Below, one piece after another: positions 24,300-32,918 of a stretch of DNA of 32,918 nucleotides (its first letter is position 1; every line of letters starts with the position of its first letter). The notes under the pieces are model-generated. The model saw nothing but the letters and a program-made list of their open reading frames with translations, was not told the DNA's origin and searched no databases. Made by a program: the position numbers and the translations under genes. Origin of the DNA: DASZFV01 sp036494575 (GTDB taxonomy: Bacteria > Myxococcota_A > Polyangia > Fen-1088); assembly GCA_036494575.1 (NCBI GenBank), contig DASXOE010000055.1, positions 1 to 32,918 of the forward strand, in the 5' to 3' direction.

Positions 24300-26690
24300 G
24301 TGGCGTCGCCTTCCGCTCCGTTCGGCCCCGAGCGCTCCCCGAGGGGTCTCGCGTGGCTGCGCGCCCACCGGGGAGGCGTGGGGATCGCGCTCGCTGTCGT
24401 CGCCGGTGCCATCTACCCCTCGGCCGTCGGAACGTTCGCGGCACGCAGCTTCGCGACGCGCGCCTCGGCCCGCCTCGGGCGGGCGGTCACTGTGGGCCAG
24501 GGACGCGCGGGTCTCGGCGACGTCACGTTCACGAACGTGCGGGTCGCTGGCACGACCGGTCCCGACCTCGTCTTCATCGCGGGCGTCGTCGTTCCGTTCG
24601 GCGTCGCCTTCGGCGGCAGCGGACCCGTGCGCGTGAGCGGCTTGCAAGCCAACGTCGTGCGCGGCGGCGCCGACGACAACGTGACGTCGATCGTGGAGCG
24701 CCTGCGCGGGCACGGCGGCGGGGGCGGCGCCAAGAGCGCGGCGTCGCCGCCCGGGCTCGTCATCGAGAGCGCCTCCATCGAGGCGCGCGATCGGCAGAGC
24801 GGCCTGGCTGTCTCGATCGACGGCCTTTCCGGGGAGGTGCTCCCGAACGCCCGTCTGGCGCTGCACGCGCGCGGCGTTCACGGCTTGCTCGCGCTCGCGG
24901 GCGACGATCAGGGCCCGCGCTTCGGCGCCGACGAGCTTCACGTCGAGGCGCCGCTCGAGGGCCAGCGCCCGCGCGGCCTGCCCGCCATTCGCGTCAAGGG
25001 CGGCTTCGCGACGCCCCTGCCGAAGCTCTCCCTCACGGGCATCACGGGCGTGATCGCGCCGCCGCCGCGCGAGGCGACCGGGCCGGCGCCCAGCGCCCAT
25101 CGCGTGACGATCGACCTGCACGGCAGCTACGGCGGCGCGCGCGAGGACCTATGGACGGCCAAGGGACACGCCGACTTCGACCGGCAGGAGGGCGCCCTCG
25201 CGCTGCGCGCCGAGCAGTTCTCGCTCGACAAGATCGCGGACGTGCTCCCGAAGGCGGTGCTCGCGCCCGCGAGCACCAAGCTCGACGCCGCCTTCGATCT
25301 GGCCTGGAGCGCGGGCGTCGTGCACTTCGGTGGCGACCTGGCCGCCGTGGGCGTCTCGGTCCAGAACGACGCGCTCGCGAGCGGGCCCGTCGAGGACGTC
25401 TCGATCGGCCTCGGGCTGCGCGGCACGATCGTGCCCGCCGCGCGCCGCATCGAGCTCGAGCGCGTCGAGGCGCGCGTGCGCGACCTCACAGCGCGGCTCA
25501 CGGGCACGATCGAGCTGCCGAGCGGCAGCTACAGGTTCGGCAACGGGCGGAAGATCCCGTTCGTGCCCAAGGTCGATCTGACGTTCGCCGTGCCGCGCTT
25601 GCCCTGCGCCAAGCTGCTCTCGAGCATCCCGGCGGCGCTGACGCCGAAGCTCGAGGGCTTCGTCCTGAAGGGGATGTTCGAGGCGCAGGTGGCCGCCAAG
25701 GTCGACTTCGCGGCGCTCGACGCGCTCGACCTGCACGGCAAGGTGGGCATCGACGGGTGCAAGGTCGTGAAGGCACCCGACGTCGTCACGGCGCTCAAGG
25801 GCGAGGAGTCGATCGTCGTCAACGTCGAGGTGCCGCCGCCGCCCCCGGGCTCGGCGCGGGGCGAGACAGAGACGCTCGCCGTCGTCGTCGGCCCCGAGAA
25901 TCCGGACTTCACGCCCTATGATCAGATCTCGCCGTACCTCATCAACTCAATCATGACGACCGAGGACAACGGCTTCTTCAAGCACCGCGGCTGGGTGACG
26001 TCCGAGTTCAAGAGCGCGCTGCGCCGCAACCTCGCCGGCGGCGGCTTTCGCCTGGGCGCGAGCTCGATCACGATGCAGATGGTGAAGAACGTGCTCCTCA
26101 GTCAGGAGAAGACGCTCTCGCGCAAGCTGCAGGAGCTCTTCCTCGTCTGGTACCTGGAGCAGAACCTGCCGAAGGAGCGCATCCTCGAGCTCTACTTCAA
26201 CGCCATCGAGTTCGGGCCGCGCCTCTACGGCATCGGCCGCGCCACGCGCCACTACTTCGGAAAGAAGCCGTCCGAGCTCAACCCCGTCGAGGCGGCCTTC
26301 TTCTCGTCGATCCTGCCGAGCCCCAAGCGGCGCTATATCCAGTATTGCCACGGGGCGCTGTACCCGCCCTGGGACAAGTACGTGCACCGCATCGTCGCGA
26401 AGGTGCACGAGCGCGGGCGGCTCACCGACGACGAGCTCGCGCAGTTTGCGGTCACGCCGCTCGTCTTCGACCGGAGCGAGGCGACGTTCACCGAGAAGCA
26501 GTGCCTCGAATGGGTCAAGTCCATGGCGGCGCACCCCGAGGCCGAGGTGCCGCCCGACCTCGACGACGACGCGGACGCCGGCGGCGACGCGGCGTTTTCG
26601 GCGCGCAAGAAGCTCGGCCGGCTGTTCGTGCGCGGCGCCCGGCAGCGCGGCCCGGCCGCGCCGGGACGGTCGGTGGCGCGCGCGCGCTGA
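24300..26690 (+). CDS. AsmA-like domain fused to a GT51 peptidoglycan transglycosylase
   Basis: Protein of 796 residues. A membrane segment (IALAVVAGAIYPSAVGTF, about 24-42) is followed by an AsmA/TamB-like N-terminal pattern (ARLGRAVTVGQGRAGLGDVTFTNVRV) and about 450 residues of repeated beta strands. From about residue 535 it is a GT51 domain: catalytic Glu555 in TTEDNGFFKHRG, then LGASSITMQMVKN, RKLQELFLVWYLEQ and KERILELYFNAIEFGP. There is no transpeptidase domain, so it should polymerise glycan strands but not crosslink them. The AsmA assignment is by pattern only. GTG 24300 gives the N-terminus; no clear ribosome binding site is seen. Upstream of the trmH-like and PBP1A genes. Confidence 0.85.
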   Translation: MASPSAPFGPERSPRGLAWLRAHRGGVGIALAVVAGAIYPSAVGTFAARSFATRASARLGRAVTVGQGRAGLGDVTFTNVRVAGTTGPDLVFIAGVVVPFGVAFGGSGPVRVSGLQANVVRGGADDNVTSIVERLRGHGGGGGAKSAASPPGLVIESASIEARDRQSGLAVSIDGLSGEVLPNARLALHARGVHGLLALAGDDQGPRFGADELHVEAPLEGQRPRGLPAIRVKGGFATPLPKLSLTGITGVIAPPPREATGPAPSAHRVTIDLHGSYGGAREDLWTAKGHADFDRQEGALALRAEQFSLDKIADVLPKAVLAPASTKLDAAFDLAWSAGVVHFGGDLAAVGVSVQNDALASGPVEDVSIGLGLRGTIVPAARRIELERVEARVRDLTARLTGTIELPSGSYRFGNGRKIPFVPKVDLTFAVPRLPCAKLLSSIPAALTPKLEGFVLKGMFEAQVAAKVDFAALDALDLHGKVGIDGCKVVKAPDVVTALKGEESIVVNVEVPPPPPGSARGETETLAVVVGPENPDFTPYDQISPYLINSIMTTEDNGFFKHRGWVTSEFKSALRRNLAGGGFRLGASSITMQMVKNVLLSQEKTLSRKLQELFLVWYLEQNLPKERILELYFNAIEFGPRLYGIGRATRHYFGKKPSELNPVEAAFFSSILPSPKRRYIQYCHGALYPPWDKYVHRIVAKVHERGRLTDDELAQFAVTPLVFDRSEATFTEKQCLEWVKSMAAHPEAEVPPDLDDDADAGGDAAFSARKKLGRLFVRGARQRGPAAPGRSVARAR

Positions 26691-26713
26691 CGGCCGCCGA
26701 GGAGCTCACATCG

Positions 26714-27400
<687 letters not shown>

Positions 27401-27430
27401 ACCGCGTCGCCTGACAGATAGACTCCACGG

Positions 27431-29995
27431 ATGGCGGCCGGCCCTTTTCTGGACGATCGCGACCCGCGTCGCCCGAGGAAGTCGCACGCGCCCAAGCGCG
27501 TGGGCCAATTGGTCGCCGGCGGCGGCGCGGGCGGGCGAGCGGCGCGCGACGGCGGGGGCTCCGGAAGGCTGCGCGCCTTCAAGCTCGCGCTCTGGCTCGG
27601 GGTCTTCGCGGCGTTCGCGGGCGCGGCGGGGCTCGTGGGTTTGTTCGCGTACTACGGCAGCGATCCCAAGCTGCCCAAGATAAGCAAGCTCGACGACTTT
27701 CGTCCCAAGCAGGTCACGCGCATCCTCGACCGCGCGGGCACGCCCATCGGCGAGCTCGGGCTCGAAAAGCGCACGGTCATTCCCTTCGCGGCGATCCCCA
27801 AGCTGCTCGTCAACGCGGTCGTCGCCGCCGAGGACGCCGACTACTTCAACCACGAGGGCATCGATTATCGCGGCATGCTGCGGGCGTTCGTCGAGAACGT
27901 CCTGCGGGGGCGCACGGCGCAAGGCGGGTCGACCATCACGCAGCAAGTCGTCAAGACGATGCTGCTCACGCCCGAGCGCACGCTGCGCCGCAAGGTGCAG
28001 GAGATCATCCTCGCGCGCCAGCTCTCCCAGAAGCTGTCGAAAGAGGAAGTCCTCGCGCTCTACCTGAACCAGATCTATTACGGCCACGGCCGCTACGGCT
28101 GCGAGGAGGCGGCGCGCTACTTCTTCGGCAAGTCGGTGCGCGACGTCAACCTGGCGGAGGCGGCCCTGCTCGCGGGGCTGCCGCAGAGCCCGGAGCGCCT
28201 CTCGCCGCGCAAGCACCCGGACGCCGCCAAGACGCGCCAGCGCTACGTGCTCGGGCAGATGGCCGAGCGCGGCTTCATCGACCGCAAGACGGCCGACAAG
28301 GTCGCGTCCGAGCCCATTCGCCTCGCGCGCGAGCCGCTCTCCGCGCGCGGCATGGCGCCTGAGGTGGTCGACGGCGTCGGGCGCTACCTCGCGGACCACG
28401 GCGACGCCAACGAGTCGGGGACGACGGTGCAGACGACGATCGACGCGCGCATGCAGGAGCTCGCGCGCGCGAGCCTCGAGCGCGGCCTCGAGGACTTCGA
28501 CGCGCGCCAGGGTTTCCGCGGCCCGTCGGGCCACTTGACGGGCAAGGCGCTCGAGAAGCGTCACGCCGCCCTCGCGGCGGCGCACAAGAACGGCGTCAAG
28601 GACGCCGAGGTCATCGAGGGCCTCGTCAAGCGCGTCGAGGCGTCGTCGGCCGGCGCCAGGGAACCGGCGGGCGCCAAGGAGGCTCGCGCCAAGGACGCCG
28701 CCGCCAAGGGCGCGTTCGGAAAAGATGCGCTCGCGAAGAAGGATCCAGGCAAGCTCTTCGTCGACATCGGCCTTCCCGCGGGGGAGGGCGTCGTCGATCT
28801 GTCGCTCGAGCCGCGCTACGCCAAGGGGCCGAAGCCGCTCGCGGCGCGCTTCGTGCCGGGCGACGTCGTGCGCGTGCGCGTCGCCAATGTGGGGGACCGG
28901 TCGCGCGTCGAGGGCGGGCCCGTCCCGCTCATGCTCGAGCTCGGGCCACAGGCGGCCATGATCGTCATGGATCCACGCACGCGAGAGCTCCTCGCCGTCG
29001 TGGGCGGCTACGCCTTCCGCGCGGGCGCCTACAACCGCGCCGAGCGCTCCGAGCGCCAGCCGGGCTCCTCCTTCAAGTCGATCTTCTACGCCGCGGCCAT
29101 CGAGGCGCAGAAGATCACGCCCGCGACGATCATCGACGACTCGCCCACGCCTTACAAGGGCTGGAAGCCAGAAAACTACGAGAAAGACAGCTTCGCGGGG
29201 CCCATCCGCGTGCGAACGGCGCTCGCCGAGTCGAAGAACACCGTGGCCATCAAGGTGCTGGACATGGTCGGCATCCCGGCGGCGCGCGAGGCGGCGTCGC
29301 GCTTCGGCATCACGACGCCCATCCCCGACGACGCGGGCCTGGCCCTCGCGCTCGGCGTCTCGTCGGTCAAGCCCATCGACATGGCGAGCGCGTACGCGAC
29401 GTTCGCGAGCGGCGGCCTCGCGGGGCCGCCCCTGCTCCTCAAGAAGATCGGCAACGACGCCCTCGCGACGCCGCCGCTCACGCAGGCTCTCAAGCCCGAG
29501 GTCGCGTATGTCATGAACTCGCTCCTGCGCAGCGTGATCGAGGAGGGCACGGCGCGCGCGGCGGCCGGCCGCCTGCGCCGCCCGGCGGCCGGCAAGACGG
29601 GCACGACGAACCGCAAGGTCGTCGTCGCTGGCAAGACGATCGCGTCGGAGACGATCGACGCCTGGGTCATCGGCTACACGCCCGACGTGCTGGCGGCCGT
29701 GTGGGTGGGGTTCGACGAGCCGCACGGCATGGGCCACGGCGCTACGGGCGCGACGGCGGCCCTCCCCATCTGGATCGACTTCATGACCAAGGCCCTCGCG
29801 GGCCGCCCCACGAAGGACTTCACGCCTCCGCCCGGCGTCGTCATCCAGCGCATCGACAAAGCCACGGGCCTGCTGGCGCGCCCTGGCGTCGAGGAGAACA
29901 CGATGGACGAGGTCTTCCTTCAGGGCACGGCCCCGACCGAGCTCGCCCCCGTCGCGGGCGAAGAGTCGTCGGCCGACAAGCTGCTCATCGAGTAG
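27431..29995 (+). CDS. Penicillin-binding protein 1A, bifunctional class A
   Basis: Bifunctional peptidoglycan synthase of 854 residues. A basic cytoplasmic N-terminus of about 50 residues precedes one membrane helix (LALWLGVFAAFAGAAGLVGLFAYYG). The GT51 domain has catalytic Glu134 in AAEDADYFNHEG, GGSTITQQVVK and ALYLNQIYYGHGRYG. The transpeptidase has Ser546 and Lys549 in PGSSFK, the SKN motif from Ser601, and the KTG triad at 722-724. An Ala/Lys-rich insert (about 410-435) lies before the transpeptidase. All catalytic residues are present. Its stop is two bases from the convergent reductase gene. Confidence 0.96.
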   Translation: MAAGPFLDDRDPRRPRKSHAPKRVGQLVAGGGAGGRAARDGGGSGRLRAFKLALWLGVFAAFAGAAGLVGLFAYYGSDPKLPKISKLDDFRPKQVTRILDRAGTPIGELGLEKRTVIPFAAIPKLLVNAVVAAEDADYFNHEGIDYRGMLRAFVENVLRGRTAQGGSTITQQVVKTMLLTPERTLRRKVQEIILARQLSQKLSKEEVLALYLNQIYYGHGRYGCEEAARYFFGKSVRDVNLAEAALLAGLPQSPERLSPRKHPDAAKTRQRYVLGQMAERGFIDRKTADKVASEPIRLAREPLSARGMAPEVVDGVGRYLADHGDANESGTTVQTTIDARMQELARASLERGLEDFDARQGFRGPSGHLTGKALEKRHAALAAAHKNGVKDAEVIEGLVKRVEASSAGAREPAGAKEARAKDAAAKGAFGKDALAKKDPGKLFVDIGLPAGEGVVDLSLEPRYAKGPKPLAARFVPGDVVRVRVANVGDRSRVEGGPVPLMLELGPQAAMIVMDPRTRELLAVVGGYAFRAGAYNRAERSERQPGSSFKSIFYAAAIEAQKITPATIIDDSPTPYKGWKPENYEKDSFAGPIRVRTALAESKNTVAIKVLDMVGIPAAREAASRFGITTPIPDDAGLALALGVSSVKPIDMASAYATFASGGLAGPPLLLKKIGNDALATPPLTQALKPEVAYVMNSLLRSVIEEGTARAAAGRLRRPAAGKTGTTNRKVVVAGKTIASETIDAWVIGYTPDVLAAVWVGFDEPHGMGHGATGATAALPIWIDFMTKALAGRPTKDFTPPPGVVIQRIDKATGLLARPGVEENTMDEVFLQGTAPTELAPVAGEESSADKLLIE

Positions 29996-29997
29996 CT

Positions 29998-30543
29998 TTA
30001 GGCGGCGGGCGCGTACTCCGCGATGACGATGCCGGACTTGAACGGCTTCGTCTCGACGAGCTCGAGCGTCTTTGCGCTCTCGCCCTCTGCGAACAGCCGC
30101 GCGCCATCTCCGAGCACGACCGGGTGAATCATGAAGCGGTAGCGGTCGATGAGGTTCGCGCGCAGGAGGGCGTTGAAGAGCTGACCGCTCCCGGTGAGAA
30201 GCAGATCGTTGCCGGGCTTCTCTTTCAGCTTCTGGATCTCGTCGATGGCGTTGGCGCGGATGAGCTTCGAGCCCGACCAGGTCGCCTCGGCCAGCGTCGA
30301 CGACACGACGTACTTCGGCATGTCGTTCATCTTGGCGCCGAACGCGCCGGTCGCCTCGCGCATGCCGGGCCAGGCCTTGGCGAAGCCCTCGTAGGTCTTC
30401 CGGCCGAGTAGGAGGGCATCGCTCGACTCGAGCTCGGCCGCCTTGAACTGCATGGCCTCGTCGTTGAAAAACGGGCGGGACCATTGTCCGGGTTCGTGAA
30501 AACAGCCATCCAGGGACAGATATTCGGTCGCGACGAGTCTCAT
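29998..30543 (-). CDS. DHFR/RibD C-terminal-like reductase family protein
   Basis: Protein of 181 residues of the dihydrofolate reductase/RibD C-terminal superfamily (YwjB/YyaP type). The N-terminus MRLVATEYLSLDGCFHEPGQW is typical, as are LLLGRKTYEGFAKAWPG and the C-terminal nucleotide-binding block LLLTGSGQLFNALLRANLID followed by HPVVLGDGARLF. It probably binds NADPH, but the substrate in this group is unknown and folate reduction should not be assumed. GGAGGAG three bases before ATG 30543 gives a strong start; longer open frame upstream is only the complement of the next lipoprotein gene. Confidence 0.9.
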   Translation of the reverse strand: MRLVATEYLSLDGCFHEPGQWSRPFFNDEAMQFKAAELESSDALLLGRKTYEGFAKAWPGMREATGAFGAKMNDMPKYVVSSTLAEATWSGSKLIRANAIDEIQKLKEKPGNDLLLTGSGQLFNALLRANLIDRYRFMIHPVVLGDGARLFAEGESAKTLELVETKPFKSGIVIAEYAPAA

Positions 30544-30683
30544 GGTCTCCTCCGGTCTGAGTGGATACCAGGACGACGATCGGCAAGGCCCGAAATCGAC
30601 AGGCGGGCGGCTGAAAGGAGCCTGCGTGCACTGCTTCCACGCGTCCACATGAAGACGATCCCTGTTGTCATCCAAGATGAAAC

Positions 30684-30700
30684 CCGGGAAGGCATCCCGG
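30684..30700. other. Hairpin in the 247-base gap between the reductase and a lipoprotein gene
   Basis: CCGGGA (30684-30689) and TCCCGG (30695-30700) pair with a five-base loop. The gap 30544-30790 otherwise contains no convincing gene or promoter that I can see. Confidence 0.3.
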
Positions 30701-30790
30701 CGCGCGCCGGAATACTTGTGGGCAAATGACCCACCCGCCCCGCGAGTCCCTTGCCGGCGGGTGAGCCGGCGCCGTTCCCCAGTGATCTCA

Positions 30791-31831
30791 ATGTACGTGG
30801 GACCCTGCAGCGCGCGGCTCTCTTGGAGCCTGCTGGTCGCGACCGCACTGTCGACGGTCGCGGCGTGCACGCTCAACTCGACGGGCCTCGGCTCGGACGA
30901 TCCGGGCCGCGTGCCGGTCATCGCGTCCCACACGGGATCCGCTGGCGACAACGGCGTGGGCGTTGTCGGCGGGGCCCCCGCGGGCGACGACTCGGCGGGC
31001 GCGGCAGGGAGCGCGGGCGGTAGCGGCGGCGACGGGCTCCCAGGCAGCGGCGCGGGCGGCGACGGGCTCGCGGGCAGCGGCGCGGGCGGCGATGGGCTCG
31101 CGGGCAGCGGCGCGGGCGGCGACGGGCTCGCAGGCAGCGACGCGGGCGGCGACGGGCTCGCGGGCAGCGGCGGCGCCGCGGGCTCGGCGGGCAGTGGCCA
31201 AGCCGGCTCGAACGACCAGCCCGACGCGAGCGGCGCCGCGGGCACGGCGCCGCCACCGCCCGACGCCGGGCCCGTCTCGCCGATGGGTTGCGCCGACGGC
31301 ACGCGCGAAGGCTTCAAGTCCCTCGACCGGTACCCGAACATCGCCGCGTGCGCCGGCGCATGGCAAGTGGCCGGCCTGGTCGCGCCCGAGACGCTGGCGC
31401 CCCAGTGCGACCGCCACGCGGGCAACGACGGCACCGCGATAGCGGGCGGCGGCTGCTCGGTGGCCGATCTCTGCGCCGAGGGCTGGCACGTCTGCGAGTC
31501 CGCGCGCGAGGTCTCGACGAACGCGCTCAGCTGCGCGGACGCCGCGATGCTAGGCGCGCCGCCCGCGTTCTACGTCACCCGCCAGCGCGGCCCCATGATG
31601 ACCTGCGACCGCTTGAACCTGACCGGCACGAACGACCTCTTCGGCTGCGGCAACTTCGGCTCCGCCGCCCCGGCCGCCTGCGCGCCGTTCGCGCGCATGC
31701 TGCGCGACGCCGACTGCCGGGACAACCCACCCTGGATGTGCACCAACGGGCCCCTCGGATACAGCGTCAGCGAGCTCACGGACGTGACGAAGTCAGGGCC
31801 GTCGCGGGGCGGGGTGCTGTGCTGCCGCTAG
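30791..31831 (+). CDS. Lipoprotein with 10-residue tandem repeat linker and Cys-rich C-terminal domain
   Basis: Protein of 346 residues. The signal ends TVAAC with lipidated Cys26. A spacer of about 110 residues includes tandem copies of GSGAGGDGLA encoded by 30-base repeats. The folded part (about 165 onward) has at least a dozen Cys, with blocks CADGTREGF, GWHVCESAREV, TNDLFGCGNFG and a terminal GGVLCCR. This Cys-rich ending is familiar from surface lipoproteins of Polyangia, but its function is not known. ATG 30791 has no good ribosome binding site; GTG 30782 is possible. Probably displayed on the outer membrane with the linker as a stalk. Confidence 0.78.
   Translation: MYVGPCSARLSWSLLVATALSTVAACTLNSTGLGSDDPGRVPVIASHTGSAGDNGVGVVGGAPAGDDSAGAAGSAGGSGGDGLPGSGAGGDGLAGSGAGGDGLAGSGAGGDGLAGSDAGGDGLAGSGGAAGSAGSGQAGSNDQPDASGAAGTAPPPPDAGPVSPMGCADGTREGFKSLDRYPNIAACAGAWQVAGLVAPETLAPQCDRHAGNDGTAIAGGGCSVADLCAEGWHVCESAREVSTNALSCADAAMLGAPPAFYVTRQRGPMMTCDRLNLTGTNDLFGCGNFGSAAPAACAPFARMLRDADCRDNPPWMCTNGPLGYSVSELTDVTKSGPSRGGVLCCR
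31031..31174. repeat. 30-bp tandem repeat, four full copies and a partial fifth
   Basis: Units start at 31031, 31061, 31091, 31121 and 31151, each beginning GACGGGCTC or GATGGGCTC. The copies differ at only a few bases, and the period is a multiple of three, so copy-number change alters the lipoprotein linker by ten residues without a frameshift. Confidence 0.9.
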
Positions 31832-31883
31832 CCCTCTCCGGCGCGTCGTAGGCTCGCGCGCGGCGGTGACGGGACATGAAATG

Positions 31884-31893
31884 TGACCGGTCA
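31884..31893. promoter_or_regulatory. Perfect palindrome upstream of the broken phd-type gene
   Basis: TGACCGGTCA is a perfect 10-base palindrome 12 bases before ATG 31906. Its position fits the operator of a Phd/YefM antitoxin, but it could be chance. Confidence 0.4.
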
Positions 31894-31905
31894 TGACGTG
31901 AGACC

Positions 31906-32171
31906 ATGAAGCGGTTCGCGGCGGCGAAGTTCAAGGCGAGTGTCTCTCCATCCTGGATCATCTCGGTCCTGCCGGCATCGTGATTACGAAGCACGGCAAG
32001 CCCGTGGCGCGGCTGTTGCCAGTGGAGCGCGGATCGGGCGATCTCATCGGCGCGCTGCGCGGTCGCATTCGCGTCAAAGATCGTTCCGGTGGCGTGAGGG
32101 GACCGGGACGGTGGGCCTCTAGGAAGAATCCTCGGGAGTGTTCGGGTGGGCCCGCAGCGCCCGCTCGATGA
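31906..32171 (+). pseudogene. Phd/YefM-type antitoxin with a one-base frameshift, toxin absent
   Basis: ATG 31906 reads MKRFAAAKFKA, the usual Phd antitoxin start. The normal continuation CLSILDHLGPAGIVITKHGK is found one frame away, from TGT 31941, and goes on as PVARLLPVERG and LIGALRGRIRVKD. The codon between the halves has only two bases (AG at 31939-31940), so one base was lost. The recognisable part ends near 32085; the frame then runs into the complement of the GrpB-family gene. No toxin gene follows. The alternative is a sequencing error, but the missing toxin argues for real decay. Confidence 0.72.
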
Positions 32172-32631
32172 GCTTCGACTTCTCGATCCGATAGCTCTCG
32201 TGCGACCGGCCGTGCCACTGACGTTTCAACGCGTTGTATGCCTCGAGGACCCGCGGCGAATCGCGCAGCAGATCCCGCCACCGCACGAAGAAGTCTTCGG
32301 GCCCGCCGCGCGCCACGAGCTGAATGCCGACGGGCACGGCCTTGGAACCGTCGCTGAAGGACGACAGCGACTCGGTGTGGTCCGAACCGACGTTCCGCGC
32401 GAATCGTTCGGCGAGGAGGCGGTCGGCCTCGGCAAAGCCGCCCTGGTCGACGAGAACGCACACGTCGAGGTCGCCCTTCGTGACGGCGCCCGGCACGGCG
32501 GTCGCGCCGATGTGCTCGATCGCCGCGTCCGGGAGGAGCGCCGCGAGCTGGAGGCGAAGGTCCTCGAAAACCGCGCGCACGGCCGCGCGAATGTTACTTT
32601 CGTCGACGAATTCCACGGCGCCGGACGTCAT
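32119..32631 (-). CDS. GrpB family nucleotidyltransferase-like protein
   Basis: Protein of 170 residues of the GrpB/UPF0157 family, which has a nucleotidyltransferase fold. The core motif is IEHIGATAVPG (His40 onward) followed by KGDLDVCVLV, in which Asp54 and Asp56 take the place of the usual metal-binding acidic pair. The C-terminus RWRDLLRDSPRVLEAYNALK is typical. The reaction is unknown in most members. GGAG eight bases before ATG 32631 supports the start. It lies opposite to, and partly over, the tail of the broken antitoxin gene and is divergent from the last lipoprotein. Confidence 0.9.
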   Translation of the reverse strand: MTSGAVEFVDESNIRAAVRAVFEDLRLQLAALLPDAAIEHIGATAVPGAVTKGDLDVCVLVDQGGFAEADRLLAERFARNVGSDHTESLSSFSDGSKAVPVGIQLVARGGPEDFFVRWRDLLRDSPRVLEAYNALKRQWHGRSHESYRIEKSKLIERALRAHPNTPEDSS

Positions 32632-32668
32632 GGGGGTTGCTCCGATCTGGTTTGTGACTCTTTGGTAT

Positions 32669-32677
32669 TGGTATATT
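32669..32677 (+). promoter_or_regulatory. Extended -10 promoter element for the terminal lipoprotein gene
   Basis: TGGTATATT is an extended -10 (TG, one base, then TATATT, five of six) in an AT-rich patch of otherwise GC-rich DNA. It lies about 45 bases before ATG 32723. No convincing -35 is present at the usual distance. Confidence 0.45.
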
Positions 32678-32722
32678 TGATCGATTCGCGCGGGCCCGAG
32701 CTACTGGACGGCAGGAGTTGCG

Positions 32723-32918
32723 ATGCGCAAGGTCATCAATCGAATCAGTCCATGCGTCGTCAGTCTATGCGTCGTCTTCGCCGCGGGGTGTAGCACCTCG
32801 CCCAGAAACGTCACGAGCGGCGGCGCGGGCGGCAGCGGGGGAGCGGGCGGCGGCAGCGGTGCGGGCGGCAGCAGCGGTAGCGGCGCGGGGACGAGCGGCG
32901 GCGCCGGCGTCGCCCCGG
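32723..32918 (+). CDS. Lipoprotein with Gly/Ser-rich linker (3' end outside window)
   Basis: Start of a lipoprotein gene cut by the window edge. The signal has basic residues at 2, 3 and 7, a hydrophobic stretch and the lipobox AAGC with Cys23. A linker of Gly, Ser and Ala follows to the end of the window. AGGAG five bases before ATG 32723 and an extended -10 upstream support expression. A small direct repeat, ATGCGTCGTC, occurs at 32752 and 32767 and encodes a repeated CVV in the signal sequence. The style matches the two other linker lipoproteins of the window; the functional domain is not visible. Confidence 0.8.
   Translation, partial: MRKVINRISPCVVSLCVVFAAGCSTSPRNVTSGGAGGSGGAGGGSGAGGSSGSGAGTSGGAGVAP

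Noticed and set aside
30544..30790. Possible small gene in the gap before the repeat-bearing lipoprotein
   Set aside because: The open frames there have no ribosome binding site, no family resemblance and mostly extend the neighbouring genes.
31031..31174. Regular 30-base repeats as a CRISPR array
   Set aside because: The units abut directly with no spacers, are in frame within a lipoprotein gene and encode a Gly-rich linker.

Overview
The window is a high-GC chromosomal segment with frequent GTG and TTG starts, four-base start/stop overlaps, and several lipoproteins whose lipobox is followed by a long Gly/Ala/Ser linker. With a MoxR/von Willebrand cluster, DUF4175, peptidase-MA and PTS regulatory genes, this points to a myxobacterium-like member of Myxococcota (Polyangia). 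That assignment is inferred from gene content and style; no rRNA or other phylogenetic marker is present.

Left part (1-9.6 kb). A compact run encodes a phosphotransfer chain with no visible sugar permease: an EIIA of the mannose family (cut by the window edge), HPr and Enzyme I, followed by a GNAT acetyltransferase. An FTR1-type iron permease is divergent from a secreted TPR protein. A methylmalonyl-CoA epimerase-like gene is translationally coupled to a large putative outer-membrane porin-like protein. Then come a NagZ-like beta-N-acetylhexosaminidase and a toxin-antitoxin patch: an intact vapB whose vapC partner survives only as about nine codons, facing a complete convergent vapBC whose promoter carries a perfect inverted repeat.

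Middle (9.7-23.4 kb). On the minus strand, moxR, a DUF58 gene, a BatA-like vWA gene and an O-methyltransferase form one tight operon. A second minus-strand operon encodes a 1009-residue DUF4175 protein, an HExxH peptidase-MA/TPR protein and a lipoprotein. Between them, on the plus strand, lie a small secreted protein and a family 3 glycoside hydrolase lipoprotein.

Right part (23.5-32.9 kb). An ECF-like sigma factor precedes an unusual envelope protein that joins an AsmA-like N-terminal region to a GT51 transglycosylase with no transpeptidase. A TrmH-type RNA methyltransferase and a classical bifunctional PBP1A follow. The end holds a DHFR/RibD-like reductase, a lipoprotein with an in-frame 30-bp tandem repeat, a frameshifted phd-type antitoxin with no toxin, a GrpB-family protein and the start of another lipoprotein.

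The dominant theme is cell-envelope work: peptidoglycan synthesis and turnover (PBP1A, the AsmA-GT51 protein, NagZ), surface lipoproteins and MoxR/vWA machinery. Two decaying toxin-antitoxin loci are superimposed on this. No tRNA, rRNA, CRISPR array, insertion sequence or phage gene was seen, and no gene-free stretch exceeds 300 bases.
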